From an uncultured Oscillospiraceae bacterium (GTDB lineage Bacteria; Bacillota_A; Clostridia; Oscillospirales; Oscillospiraceae): a DNA stretch of 64,000 nucleotides. The translations under genes were made by a program, and so were the position numbers. The stretch covers positions 7,387 through 71,386 of the forward strand of contig CAJUAW010000001.1 in assembly GCA_910584605.1 (NCBI GenBank), read 5' to 3'. Each line of letters begins with the position of its first letter. Positions within the stretch are counted from its first letter, which is position 1. Shown here piece by piece: positions 52,474 through 59,805 of this stretch. Below the pieces are notes generated by a model. That model had not been told where the DNA came from and searched no databases. It saw only the letters and a program-made list of their open reading frames with translations.

Positions 52474-52539
52474 CCAGACTGTACGTCATAGAAACACACC
52501 GGGACACAACATTTTTGAAGGTTTGAAGGAGAGAAATTA

Positions 52540-54129
52540 ATGTCAAAGAAACACGACGCGCCTCAGAAGGTCAGCGCCTATAACCGCTGGCTCAATGGCA
52601 TCGAAGCTGTAGGCAACAAGCTTCCTCACCCCGTCGCGCTGTTTGCCCTCTTTTGTCTATTCATCATCGTCATTTCTGCCATCTGCGCCGCGGTTGGCGT
52701 CTCCGCCACCGGCAAGCTGATCTCCAACGGCGAGATGGCTGAAACCACCGTCACCGCCGTCAGCCTGCTGACCAAGGACGGCCTGGCCTATATTTTCTCC
52801 CACGCGGTGAGCAACTTCACCTCCTACGCCCCTCTGGGCATGGTGCTGGTGGCTATGCTGGGCGTAGGCGTGGCCGAGCAGTCTGGCCTGATCACCGCCC
52901 TGCTGAAGCAGACCGTGAAGGCCACCCCCAAGTCCCTCATCACCCCCGTGGTGGTCTTTCTGGGCGTGATGTCCAACATCGCCTCTGACGCGGGCTATGT
53001 GGTGCTGATTCCCCTGGGCGCCATGGTCTTCCGGGCCTATGGCCGCCACCCCATGGCCGGTCTGGCCGCCGCCTTCGCCGGCGTGTCCGGCGGCTTCTCC
53101 GCCAACCTGCTGGTGGGCACCACAGACCCCCTGCTGGCCGGCATCACCCAGACCGCCGTGTCCATCATCGACCCCAACTACCATGTTCAGGTGATGGGCA
53201 ACTACTGGTTCATGTTCGTCTCTACCTTCCTGATCACCATCGTGGGCACCTTTGTCACCGACAAGATCGTGGAGCCCCGGCTGGAGACCTTCAGCGGCGA
53301 GCTGCTGGGCGAGGAGGACGAGTCCCTCACCACCATCACCGAGGCTGAGCGCAAGGGCCTGCGCAGGGCCGGCATCGTGGCGCTGATTTTCGTCGTGATT
53401 GTCATCGCCTGCTGCATCCCCGCCAACTCCTTCTTCCGGAACGAGAAGGGCGCCCTGCTGGGCCGTCCCGCCTCCCCCCTGATCGACGGCATCGTGGTCC
53501 TCATCGCCCTGCTGTTCTTCCTGCCTGCTGTGGCCTTCGGCAAGACCGTGGGCACCTTCAAGGACCACCGCGAGGTTTGCAACGCCATGGCCAAGTCCAT
53601 GTCCACCATGGGCTCCTTCCTGGCCCTGGCCTTTGTCTCCTCCCAGTTTATCAAGTATTTTGAGTACACCAAGCTGGGCACCATCATCGCCCTGAACGGC
53701 GCCAACTTCCTGGATTCCATCAACATCGGTCTGATTCCGCTGATGGTCATCTTTGTGCTGTTCTCTGCCTTCATGAACCTGTTCATGGGCTCCGCCTCCG
53801 CCAAGTGGAACATCCTGGCCCCGGTGTTTGTCCCCATGTTCATGCTGCTGGACTACAGCCCCGAGCTGTCTCAGCTGGCCTACCGCATTGGCGACTCCTG
53901 CACCAACGTCATCACCCCGCTGATGACCTACTTCGCCGTTATTGTGGTCTTTGCCCAGCGTTATGACAAGAAGGCCGGCATCGGCACCATCACCGCCACC
54001 ATGCTGCCCTACTCCATCGCCTTCCTGATCTTCTGGACCATTCTGCTTATCATCTGGCTGGCGGTATCCCAGGCTACCGGCGGCTTCCCGCCCATCGGCA
54101 TCGACACCGGTCTGTTCTACGGCGTCTAA
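52540..54129 (+). CDS. AbgT family transporter
   Basis: 529 residues, about 11 membrane segments. Family landmarks: NGIEAVGNKLPHPVALFALFC at the N-terminus, FTSYAPLGMVLVAMLGVGVAEQSG, VFLGVMSNIASDAGYVVLIPLGA and SANLLVGTTDPLLAGITQ. AbgT of E. coli imports p-aminobenzoyl-glutamate; other members export sulfonamides. The M20 peptidase encoded next suggests import of an N-acyl amino acid or dipeptide that the peptidase then cleaves (inference). Confidence 0.93.
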   Translation: MSKKHDAPQKVSAYNRWLNGIEAVGNKLPHPVALFALFCLFIIVISAICAAVGVSATGKLISNGEMAETTVTAVSLLTKDGLAYIFSHAVSNFTSYAPLGMVLVAMLGVGVAEQSGLITALLKQTVKATPKSLITPVVVFLGVMSNIASDAGYVVLIPLGAMVFRAYGRHPMAGLAAAFAGVSGGFSANLLVGTTDPLLAGITQTAVSIIDPNYHVQVMGNYWFMFVSTFLITIVGTFVTDKIVEPRLETFSGELLGEEDESLTTITEAERKGLRRAGIVALIFVVIVIACCIPANSFFRNEKGALLGRPASPLIDGIVVLIALLFFLPAVAFGKTVGTFKDHREVCNAMAKSMSTMGSFLALAFVSSQFIKYFEYTKLGTIIALNGANFLDSINIGLIPLMVIFVLFSAFMNLFMGSASAKWNILAPVFVPMFMLLDYSPELSQLAYRIGDSCTNVITPLMTYFAVIVVFAQRYDKKAGIGTITATMLPYSIAFLIFWTILLIIWLAVSQATGGFPPIGIDTGLFYGV

Positions 54130-54142
54130 TCCTGGACCCTGA

Positions 54143-54172
54143 GGGCGGCCATCGGCCGCCCTTTCTAATTTT
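54143..54172 (+). terminator. terminator-like hairpin between abgT and the peptidase gene
   Basis: GGGCGGCC-ATC-GGCCGCCC (54143-54161) followed by TTTCTAATTTT; likely partial termination, since the next gene starts 17 bp later without a promoter I can see. Confidence 0.7.
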
Positions 54173-54188
54173 AAAGGAGGTTTTTCCC

Positions 54189-55295
54189 ATGATCAACAAA
54201 GAACGCCTGCTGAGCACCTTTTTAGACTATGTGCAGATTGACAGCGAAAGCACCCACGAGGGGGCCATGGCCACCCGGGTCGCGGAGGACCTGAAGGCCA
54301 TCGGCTGCCAGGTCTATGTGGACAACAGCGGCGAGCAGACGGGCAGCGAGACGGGCAACCTGTACTGCACCCTCCCCGGCACCGCCGAGGGGGAGCCCAT
54401 CCTCTTCGCCGCCCACATGGACACCGTGGTCCCCGGCGTGGGGGTGAAGCCCGTTATTGAGGACGGCGTTATCCGCAGCAGCGGGGACACTGTGCTGGGC
54501 GGGGATGACAAGTCGGGCGTCGCCGCCATTGTAGAGGTTCTGCGCACCATCGTGGAGCAGAACCTGCCCCACCCCACTATCGAGGCTCTGTTCACCGTCT
54601 GCGAGGAGGTGGGCCTGCGGGGTTCCCGCCACATGGACTACAGCCGCGTCACCGCCAAGAAGGCCGCCGTATTGGACAGCAGCGGCGACGCAGGGAAGAT
54701 CATCACCGCCGCCCCCGGCCAGTATAAACTGAGCGCCGCCGTCATCGGCCGCCGGGCCCACGCAGGCGTGGCCCCCGAGGAGGGAATCAGCGCCGTGCAG
54801 GTGCTGTGCGAGGCCGTCGCCAACATGAAGCTGCTGCGCATTGACGAGGAGACCACCGCCAACATCGGAACCATCTCCGCCCAATACGCCACCAACATCG
54901 TCCCCGAGCGGGCGGAGCTGGTGGGCGAGTGCCGCAGCCGCCGGGACGACAAGCTGGAGGCCCAGGGCCAGCATATGATGGACTGCCTCCAGGCCGCCTG
55001 CGATAAGTACGGCGCCACTCTGGAGGGCGGTCTGACCAAGGCCTACAGCGCCTACTCTTACACCGAGGACGACCCCTTTGTGCAGCAGCTGATGGCCGCC
55101 TGCCGCAAGGCGGGGCTGGAGCCCTCCCTGGCTGCCAGCGGCGGGGGGAGCGACGCCAACAACATGAGCGCCCACGGCCTGAAGGCCCTGGTGCTGGGCA
55201 CCGGCATGGCCAAGGTCCACACCGTCCAGGAGGAGATCACCGTCAAAAATCTGGAGGACACCGCCGCCCTGGTGCTGGCGATTGCCGTCCAATAA
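54189..55295 (+). CDS. M20 family metallopeptidase (peptidase T-like)
   Basis: 368 residues, the PepT-like (tripeptidase) subgroup. Metal-binding residues in FAAHMDTVVPG, LGGDDKSGVA (bridging Asp) and TVCEEVGLRGS (catalytic Glu pair), plus dimerisation domain with GRRAHAG and a last metal ligand near the C-terminus (GTGMAKVHTVQE). A cytosolic exo-peptidase acting on short peptides or N-acyl amino acids. The AAAGGAGG ribosome site is strong. Confidence 0.92.
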   Translation: MINKERLLSTFLDYVQIDSESTHEGAMATRVAEDLKAIGCQVYVDNSGEQTGSETGNLYCTLPGTAEGEPILFAAHMDTVVPGVGVKPVIEDGVIRSSGDTVLGGDDKSGVAAIVEVLRTIVEQNLPHPTIEALFTVCEEVGLRGSRHMDYSRVTAKKAAVLDSSGDAGKIITAAPGQYKLSAAVIGRRAHAGVAPEEGISAVQVLCEAVANMKLLRIDEETTANIGTISAQYATNIVPERAELVGECRSRRDDKLEAQGQHMMDCLQAACDKYGATLEGGLTKAYSAYSYTEDDPFVQQLMAACRKAGLEPSLAASGGGSDANNMSAHGLKALVLGTGMAKVHTVQEEITVKNLEDTAALVLAIAVQ

Positions 55296-55334
55296 GGGCG
55301 GATTGGGGAGCAATGGGGAAAATCGTCCGCGAAT

Positions 55335-55389
55335 GTTCACAAAAAGTTCATTCCCCCGTCATGATTTAGCCGCATTCATATTCTATGAT
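55335..55389 (+). promoter_or_regulatory. promoter and direct repeats of tandem unit A
   Basis: GTTCA at 55335 and 55346 and a weaker CGTCA at 55357, all 11 bp apart, then -10 TATGAT (55384-55389). The -35 position has no consensus box, as expected for an activator-dependent promoter. Confidence 0.55.
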
Positions 55390-55395
55390 AGTACC

Positions 55396-55488
55396 GTAGT
55401 CAAGTGAATGAAATGTATCTCCTTTCTCTCTCCTTTACAACACACAGGCAAGCCGCCCCGGTCGTATGGCCGGGGCGGCTTGCCGTTT
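55396..55488 (+). ncRNA. candidate small RNA A (CU-rich, csRNA-like)
   Basis: Predicted from the -10 box to the terminal hairpin, about 93 nt. A CU-rich single-stranded part (ATGTATCTCCTTTCTCTC, 55413-55430) could pair with Shine-Dalgarno sequences. The 3' end is a perfect 15-bp stem GGCAAGCCGCCCCGG / complement (55447-55461 and 55470-55484) followed by GTTTAC, a weak U tract. No credible peptide. Homologous to unit B. Confidence 0.5.
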
Positions 55489-55504
55489 ACGGACGGAATT
55501 TGGA

Positions 55505-55559
55505 GTTTACAAAAAGTTCACGGCAATGTCATGAAATTGCCGTATTTATCCCTTATGAT
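55505..55559 (+). promoter_or_regulatory. promoter and direct repeats of tandem unit B
   Basis: GTTTA at 55505, GTTCA at 55516 and TGTCA at 55527, 11 bp apart, then -10 TATGAT (55554-55559). Distance from first repeat to -10 is 49 bp, as in unit A. CGGCAAT/ATTGCCG (55521-55542) adds a dyad around the -35. Confidence 0.55.
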
Positions 55560-55565
55560 AACACC

Positions 55566-55665
55566 CGTAGCCAAGCTACAACATGTATCTCCCATTTCTC
55601 CCTCTCCTTTTACAACACACACAGACAAACCGCTCCGGCTGTCCGCCGGGGCGGTTTGCCGTTTC
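55566..55665 (+). ncRNA. candidate small RNA B (CU-rich, csRNA-like)
   Basis: About 100 nt. A perfect 5' hairpin GTAGC-CAA-GCTAC (55567-55579), then an unpaired CU-rich region (ATGTATCTCCCATTTCTC..., 55583-55608), then a GC-rich hairpin with arms ACAAACCGCTCCGGC and GCCGGGGCGGTTTG (55625-55658; one mismatch, one G-U). Hairpin, CU-rich linker and hairpin is the layout of streptococcal csRNAs. Confidence 0.5.
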
Positions 55666-55704
55666 TGTGTGGCGGACATTTTTCACAATTTTGTTTTTTA
55701 GGGA

Positions 55705-55733
55705 TTGTATTCCGGTGCAAAACGTTGTATCCT
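55705..55733 (+). promoter_or_regulatory. promoter of the ThrE-type exporter genes
   Basis: TTGTAT (55705-55710), 17-bp spacer, TATCCT (55728-55733). Confidence 0.5.
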
Positions 55734-55754
55734 AGAGCATCGGGAGGGAACGCC

Positions 55755-56516
55755 ATGGATTATGACAAGCTGCTGAATATCTCGGTGGAGCTGGGCTGCC
55801 AGCTGATGTCCAGCGGAGCGGAGATCTACCGGGTGGAGGAGTCGGTGCGCCGGCTGCTCCAGGCCTACGGGCTGGAGTCCCCGGAGGTGTTCGCCATCCC
55901 AAACTGTGTGATCGTCAGCGTCACCACGCCGGAGGGCCACCCCATCACCCGGATGCGCCGCATTGGCAGCCACGGCACAAACATTGAGCTGCTGGAGCGG
56001 TGCAACGCCCTGTGCCGCCAGCTCTGCACCCAGCCCCCCTCGGTGGACAAGGCCCAGGAGCTGCTGTCCGCCACGGTGAAGGGCTCCCCCAAGTATGCCG
56101 CCTGGCAGGTGCTGATGGGCTACGGGATCGCCCCCGCCTTCTTTTCTCCTCTGTTCGGCGGCGGCGTGACCGACGCGCTGGCCGCTATGACCGGCGGTCT
56201 GGCCGTCGGGATCTGTCTGCTGTACGGGAGCCGCTTCATCGGTTCCAACAGCTTTTTCCGCACCGCCTTCTGCAGCGCGCTGGCCTCCCTGCTGTCCCTG
56301 GCGCTGGTGCAGATCGGGCTGGGCAACAGCCTGGATACGGTGACCATCGGCACCCTGATGGTGCTGGTGCCCGGCATGGCTCTGACCAACGCCATGCGGG
56401 AAATCATGGCCGGAGACATCATCTCCGGCCTGAGCCGGGCCGCCGAGTCCATTCTGACGGCGGCGGCCATCGCCATCGGTTCCGCCCTGGGGCTGGGACT
56501 GGTGGAGATGCTGTAG
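55755..56516 (+). CDS. threonine/serine exporter family protein, large part (ThrE N-terminal domain, YjjP-like)
   Basis: 253 residues from the ATG at 55755 (GGGAGGG 8 nt upstream). N-terminal 110 residues are cytosolic with the family motif LMSSGAEIYRVEESVRRLL and TRMRRIGSHGTNIELLE; then about five membrane segments ending near LGLVEML. Together with the next gene it makes a split ThrE transporter that exports threonine, serine or small acids (succinate in YjjPB of E. coli). Confidence 0.88.
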   Translation: MDYDKLLNISVELGCQLMSSGAEIYRVEESVRRLLQAYGLESPEVFAIPNCVIVSVTTPEGHPITRMRRIGSHGTNIELLERCNALCRQLCTQPPSVDKAQELLSATVKGSPKYAAWQVLMGYGIAPAFFSPLFGGGVTDALAAMTGGLAVGICLLYGSRFIGSNSFFRTAFCSALASLLSLALVQIGLGNSLDTVTIGTLMVLVPGMALTNAMREIMAGDIISGLSRAAESILTAAAIAIGSALGLGLVEML

Positions 56517-56534
56517 GGGAAGGAGCGGAGACCG

Positions 56535-56990
56535 ATGATCCTGATCTGGACGGATTACATCCTGCCCTGCGTCTGCGCCTGTTTGGCCTGCGTGGGTTTT
56601 TCTCTGGTGTTCAACATACACGGCATGGGCAAGCTGATCTGCGGCGTGGGCGGAGCGCTGGGCTGGCTGATCTACCTGCTGGGCGGGAGCACCATATTTG
56701 CCGCGTTCCTGGCCTCGGCGGCCATCGGGGTGTATTCGGAGGTCATGGCCCGAATCCGCCGCTGTCCGGTGACCGGCTATCTGCTGGTCGCGCTGCTGCC
56801 CCTGGTGCCCGGCGGAGGCATCTACTACGCCATGAGCTACTGCGTCGCCGGGGACGTCTCCCGCTTTTTGTCCACCCTGCTCCACACCTTTGGCATGGCG
56901 GCGGCGCTGGCGGTGGGCGCAATGCTGACCTCCTCCCTGTTCCGGGCGGCGTACCCCTATCTGTACCGCCTGCGATCCGTCAAACGATGA
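56535..56990 (+). CDS. threonine/serine exporter family protein, small part (ThrE_2, YjjB-like)
   Basis: 151 residues, about four or five membrane segments, with the typical LLPLVPGGGIYYAMSYCVAGD block. It is 18 bp downstream of the large part and ends at a strong terminator. The pair corresponds to one full ThrE protein. Confidence 0.88.
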   Translation: MILIWTDYILPCVCACLACVGFSLVFNIHGMGKLICGVGGALGWLIYLLGGSTIFAAFLASAAIGVYSEVMARIRRCPVTGYLLVALLPLVPGGGIYYAMSYCVAGDVSRFLSTLLHTFGMAAALAVGAMLTSSLFRAAYPYLYRLRSVKR

Positions 56991-56991
56991 A

Positions 56992-57023
56992 AACCGGCCA
57001 TCCTGCTGTCAGGATGGCCGGTT
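56992..57023. terminator. bidirectional terminator between exporter and VanY-like genes
   Basis: Perfect 14-bp stem AACCGGCCATCCTG / CAGGATGGCCGGTT with CTGT loop; CCTTTTCT follows. Confidence 0.85.
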
Positions 57024-57033
57024 CCTTTTCTCG

Positions 57034-58089
57034 TTACCACACCGGCTGGCGCGCCACATACTCCTCGTAGGTGATCCCCTGCTCCATAATGGTCTGAGCG
57101 ATCTCCACCCCCACATAGCGGTAGTGCCAGGGCTCAAACCGGTAGCCGGTGACCGCCTCCTTCCCCAGGTCGTACCGGAGGATAAAGCCATGCCCGGCGC
57201 AGTGCTCCTTCAGCCATGCGAAGGCGGGGGTATTTTCAAAGTGGGCCTTGGTGCTGGCCACATTGATGTCCAGCGCCAGACCGGTCTGGTGCTCCGAGTG
57301 GCCGGGCCGGGCGGAAAAGGTATCCACCGTGGCCTGCTTATTCTGCTTTAAGTATCGGTTATAGGTGTTCTTCTGCGTGGCGTAGGAGCGGTAGGCCGAC
57401 ACACTGCGCAGGGAGATGCCGTCCTCCCGGGCCGCGTCCGCCATGGCCCGGAAGGCCGCCGCCGCCTCCGGCTGCAGAGAGCCCGACCCGTAGCGGCTGC
57501 CCAGCGCCTCCAGCTTGGGCACATAGCCGGCGGGCAGGGTGTAGTGCTTATTCACCAGAACGGTCAGGCTGGAGGGATCGGCGGTCTCCCAGATCAGGCT
57601 GTAGAACCCCTGATCCTGGTCCATGTTCACCTGGAGGACGACCTCTTCTGCGCCGTCCTTGGGGTGCTCCGCCGCCCAGGCGCTGTACCGGTCCAGCCGG
57701 TCAAACCGGCCGTTGGGCAGGGACAGATACACCAGATCCGCCCGGGTCAGCTCCCCCTCCTTCAGCAGGCAGAAGAGGGACTCGTCCTTCCCCATACGGG
57801 AACTGAGGGCCTCCTTCTGCTGCTTGGTCAGCCCTTTCTGGGCCAGCAGTCTGGCCGCCTCCTTCTGGCGGGCCTCCATCTCCGCCGCCTGGACCGGATC
57901 GATCTCCTCCTCTGGCTGGGCGGGGTCCTCGGCCTCCTCGGCCTCCTCCAACGTCGTCAGCACCGGCTCTGCTGCTGGACGGACCAGCTCCTCCGCTCCG
58001 TCCGCTGCACCGGTGAAGGTCAGGGCTCCAAAGCAAAGTGCTGCCGCTAAAAGCAGCCGCAGGCACCGCCGAATGGTAAATTTGTGCAT
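57034..58089 (-). CDS. M15 family D-alanyl-D-alanine carboxypeptidase (VanY-type), secreted
   Basis: 351 residues from the ATG at 58089 (AAAGGAT site); the longer frame to 58239 enters the next gene. Signal peptide (residues 1-28), then an acidic Glu/Pro-rich stretch and helical spacer (about 40-110). C-terminal VanY domain: SAYRSYATQKNTYNRYL, PGHSEHQTGLALDI (zinc His and Asp), and FEPWHYRYVG (catalytic Glu and zinc His). It trims D-Ala from cell-wall precursors outside the membrane; no vancomycin-resistance genes are nearby, so a housekeeping role is more likely. Confidence 0.9.
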   Translation of the reverse strand: MHKFTIRRCLRLLLAAALCFGALTFTGAADGAEELVRPAAEPVLTTLEEAEEAEDPAQPEEEIDPVQAAEMEARQKEAARLLAQKGLTKQQKEALSSRMGKDESLFCLLKEGELTRADLVYLSLPNGRFDRLDRYSAWAAEHPKDGAEEVVLQVNMDQDQGFYSLIWETADPSSLTVLVNKHYTLPAGYVPKLEALGSRYGSGSLQPEAAAAFRAMADAAREDGISLRSVSAYRSYATQKNTYNRYLKQNKQATVDTFSARPGHSEHQTGLALDINVASTKAHFENTPAFAWLKEHCAGHGFILRYDLGKEAVTGYRFEPWHYRYVGVEIAQTIMEQGITYEEYVARQPVW

Positions 58090-58105
58090 GGTCTTAGATC
58101 CTTTC

Positions 58106-58828
58106 TTATGTAACGCAACGGTTAGGTTCCGATATAGCTCCCTGCTGGAGGAGGAACGCATGGGCGTCCCCGCCGCAGGCGCCGAGGAACCAGGAAAAAA
58201 TAGCGGCGCCGTCCACCGTATCCAGGCGGCGGCGACCAAAGGACATCCGCTCCGGATGGAACTGGACCCCCAGGATGGACCGCTCCGCCAGCTCGACGGC
58301 CTCCGGGAAGCCGCCCTCCGCCCAGGCCGAGGCCCGCAAGCCCCGCCCCAGCGCGTCCACCGCCTGGTGGTGGGCGCTGTTCACCTGGAAGAGCGGCCCG
58401 TAGAGCCGGTGGAGGATGGAGTCCTCCGCGCTCCGGACGGGATGGACCGTGTCCGCCTTGCCGACGTGAAAGGGGCGCTGTTCCGGCCTCAGGTCCTGGA
58501 CCAGGGTGCCGCCCAGGGCCACGTTGATCAGCTGCATCCCCCGGCAGATGCCCAGGATGGGCTTGCCCGCCTCGTAAAAGGCGCGGAACAGCTCCAGTTC
58601 CGCCCGGTCCCGGGCCCGGTCCGGCGGCTGAGACCCCCGGTCCTCCTGGCCGTACCAGGCGCTCTCAATGTCGCCGCCGCCGCACAGCAGCAGCCCATGA
58701 CAGCGCAGGTCGGGGGCGGAACAGTATCCGGCCACCGGCTCTCCGCCGGCGCCCCGGATGGCGGCACAGTAGTTGTCGGTGCGCCCCGTCTCGCCGGACA
58801 CCTGTATGGTCAGCCTGTTCATGTACAT
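58106..58828 (-). CDS. class I glutamine amidotransferase-like hydrolase (peptidase C26, PuuD-like)
   Basis: 240 residues from ATG 58828, which overlaps the stop of the upstream gene by one base. Catalytic triad: nucleophilic Cys in GICRGMQLINVALGGTL, His and Glu in GVQFHPERM. The family splits gamma-glutamyl bonds (for example gamma-glutamyl-GABA); the substrate here is unknown. It lacks part of the usual N-terminus, about 15 residues shorter than PuuD. Confidence 0.85.
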   Translation of the reverse strand: MYMNRLTIQVSGETGRTDNYCAAIRGAGGEPVAGYCSAPDLRCHGLLLCGGGDIESAWYGQEDRGSQPPDRARDRAELELFRAFYEAGKPILGICRGMQLINVALGGTLVQDLRPEQRPFHVGKADTVHPVRSAEDSILHRLYGPLFQVNSAHHQAVDALGRGLRASAWAEGGFPEAVELAERSILGVQFHPERMSFGRRRLDTVDGAAIFSWFLGACGGDAHAFLLQQGAISEPNRCVT

Positions 58829-59454
58829 CACTGCCCGTCCTGGGCGGCCCGCGCCTTCACCAGAGCAACGATCAGGCTCACCGCCCCCTCCACTCCAATT
58901 ATGCCGGAGTTCAGGGTCAGATCGTAGCGCCGCATATCCCCCCAGATGTGCCCCGTATAGTAATTATAGTAGTTGGCCCGGCCCTTGTCCATCTGGACGA
59001 TCCGCTTCTCCATGTCTTCCGAGGGAATGTGGTACTCATCCACACACCGCTCCACCCGGCTGGCCATGTCGGCGTGGACAAAGACCTTCAGGCACTCGGG
59101 CCGCTCTCCCAGCACATAGTCGGAACACCGGCCCACAATGACGCAGGGACCCTCATCGGCCAACTCACGGATGACCTCCGCCTGGGCAAAAAATGCCTGG
59201 TGGCTCACGGGCACGCCCTGATGAGCCAGGGCGGGGGTCCCGATGCCCGCCGGTGCGATGGACAGGTGGAAGCGGCTGCGGGCCCGTTCCTCCGCCCGGG
59301 CGATGAAGTCGGGGGAAAGCCCGCTCTTCTCCGAGGTTTTCTGGATGATGGTCCGGTCGTAGCAGGGGATGCCCAGCTGGGCGGCCAGCCGCTTTCCGAT
59401 CAGGCGGCCTCCGCTGCCAAACTCCCGGCTGATGGAGATCACATAATTACTCAT
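58828..59454 (-). CDS. cytidylate kinase-like family protein
   Basis: 208 residues from ATG 59454 (GGGAGGT site). P-loop-like start ISISREFGSGGRLIGKRLAAQLG, DRTIIQ, and VIVGRCSDYVL: the Cytidylate_kin2 family. In Firmicutes such proteins occur beside the housekeeping Cmk and their substrate is not settled. First gene of a two- or three-gene operon with C26 hydrolase and VanY. Confidence 0.85.
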   Translation of the reverse strand: MSNYVISISREFGSGGRLIGKRLAAQLGIPCYDRTIIQKTSEKSGLSPDFIARAEERARSRFHLSIAPAGIGTPALAHQGVPVSHQAFFAQAEVIRELADEGPCVIVGRCSDYVLGERPECLKVFVHADMASRVERCVDEYHIPSEDMEKRIVQMDKGRANYYNYYTGHIWGDMRRYDLTLNSGIIGVEGAVSLIVALVKARAAQDGQ

Positions 59455-59528
59455 CAATCACACCTCCCGATTGAGATGGGCGGAGCAGGGATCAAACCGG
59501 CTCCGCAGGGAAACACTTCTCTGCGTAT

Positions 59529-59557
59529 AGTATAATACACCCCGGCAAAAAAAACAA
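59529..59557 (-). promoter_or_regulatory. promoter of the cytidylate-kinase-like operon
   Basis: Minus strand TTGTTT (59557-59552), 17-bp spacer, TATACT (59534-59529). Confidence 0.6.
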
Positions 59558-59680
59558 CGGCAAACTGCTCTCTGCCGGAAAAAAATCGGGGTACCAAGGA
59601 AATCTTTGGTAATATCCGCCAAAAATGGGGGCTCGCTTTTTTACAACCCGCCAAAGTTGGGCAAAATACTCAAATTATAC

Positions 59681-59709
59681 TTGCATCCTGGGCGGAACGT
59701 GAGTATTAT
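59681..59709 (+). promoter_or_regulatory. promoter of the sugar ABC importer
   Basis: TTGCAT (59681-59686), 17-bp spacer, TATTAT (59704-59709). Confidence 0.65.
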
Positions 59710-59725
59710 TATAACCAGGTTGGCC

Positions 59726-59761
59726 GGAAACGTTACCGGTAACGTCACCAGTAACGTTTCC
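59726..59761 (+). promoter_or_regulatory. double overlapping LacI-family operator
   Basis: A perfect palindrome ACGTTACCGGTAACGT (59730-59745) shares its last four bases with a second, imperfect one, ACGTCACCAGTAACGT (59742-59757). The whole 36 bp (GGAAACGTTAC...GTAACGTTTCC) is a near-perfect dyad. It sits at about +10 to +45 and is the likely target of the LacI regulator encoded at 63084. Confidence 0.7.
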
Positions 59762-59805
59762 AGACGATCCAGAGGAACAAAATTTTCGTTTAGGAGGATA
59801 ATGAA

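Larger units (their letters stand above)
52125..52539. other. 415-bp AT-rich divergent region between CDF and AbgT genes
   Basis: Contains a promoter on each strand and two hairpins in the AbgT leader. The stretch 52230-52370 holds no recognisable element. Small frames here have poor codon use and no ribosome sites. Confidence 0.6.
55296..55754. other. 459-bp region with two tandem homologous non-coding units
   Basis: Two units of about 165-170 bp (55329-55490 and 55501-55666) with the same order of elements: triple 11-bp repeat, TATGAT -10, conserved ATGTATCTCC and CU-rich segment, TTTACAACACAC, GC-rich hairpin. The last 60 bp hold the exporter promoter. Confidence 0.7.
59455..59805. other. 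351-bp divergent region with LacI-type operator
   Basis: Holds the cytidylate-kinase-like promoter, an inverted repeat TACCAA-N8-TTGGTA (59592-59611), the promoter of the sugar ABC operon and its operator. No gene. Confidence 0.7.

Noticed and set aside
55329..55666. Tandem repeats as a transposon or MITE
   Set aside because: No terminal inverted repeats or target duplications; the order promoter, transcript, hairpin is kept in both copies, which fits genes rather than mobile DNA.
55681..55695. TTCACAATTTTG before the exporter as a further regulator site
   Set aside because: Only one half-site; no second copy at 11 bp.
55404..56516. Long 370-codon frame running through the tandem units into the exporter gene
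   Set aside because: The upstream part translates both hairpins and CU-rich segments; the real start is the ATG at 55755 with its own ribosome site and promoter.
57034..58089. VanY-type gene as part of a vancomycin resistance cluster
   Set aside because: No vanH, vanA/B-type ligase, vanX or vanRS-like partner is nearby; the two-component system at 48.7-50.8 kb is linked to htrA.
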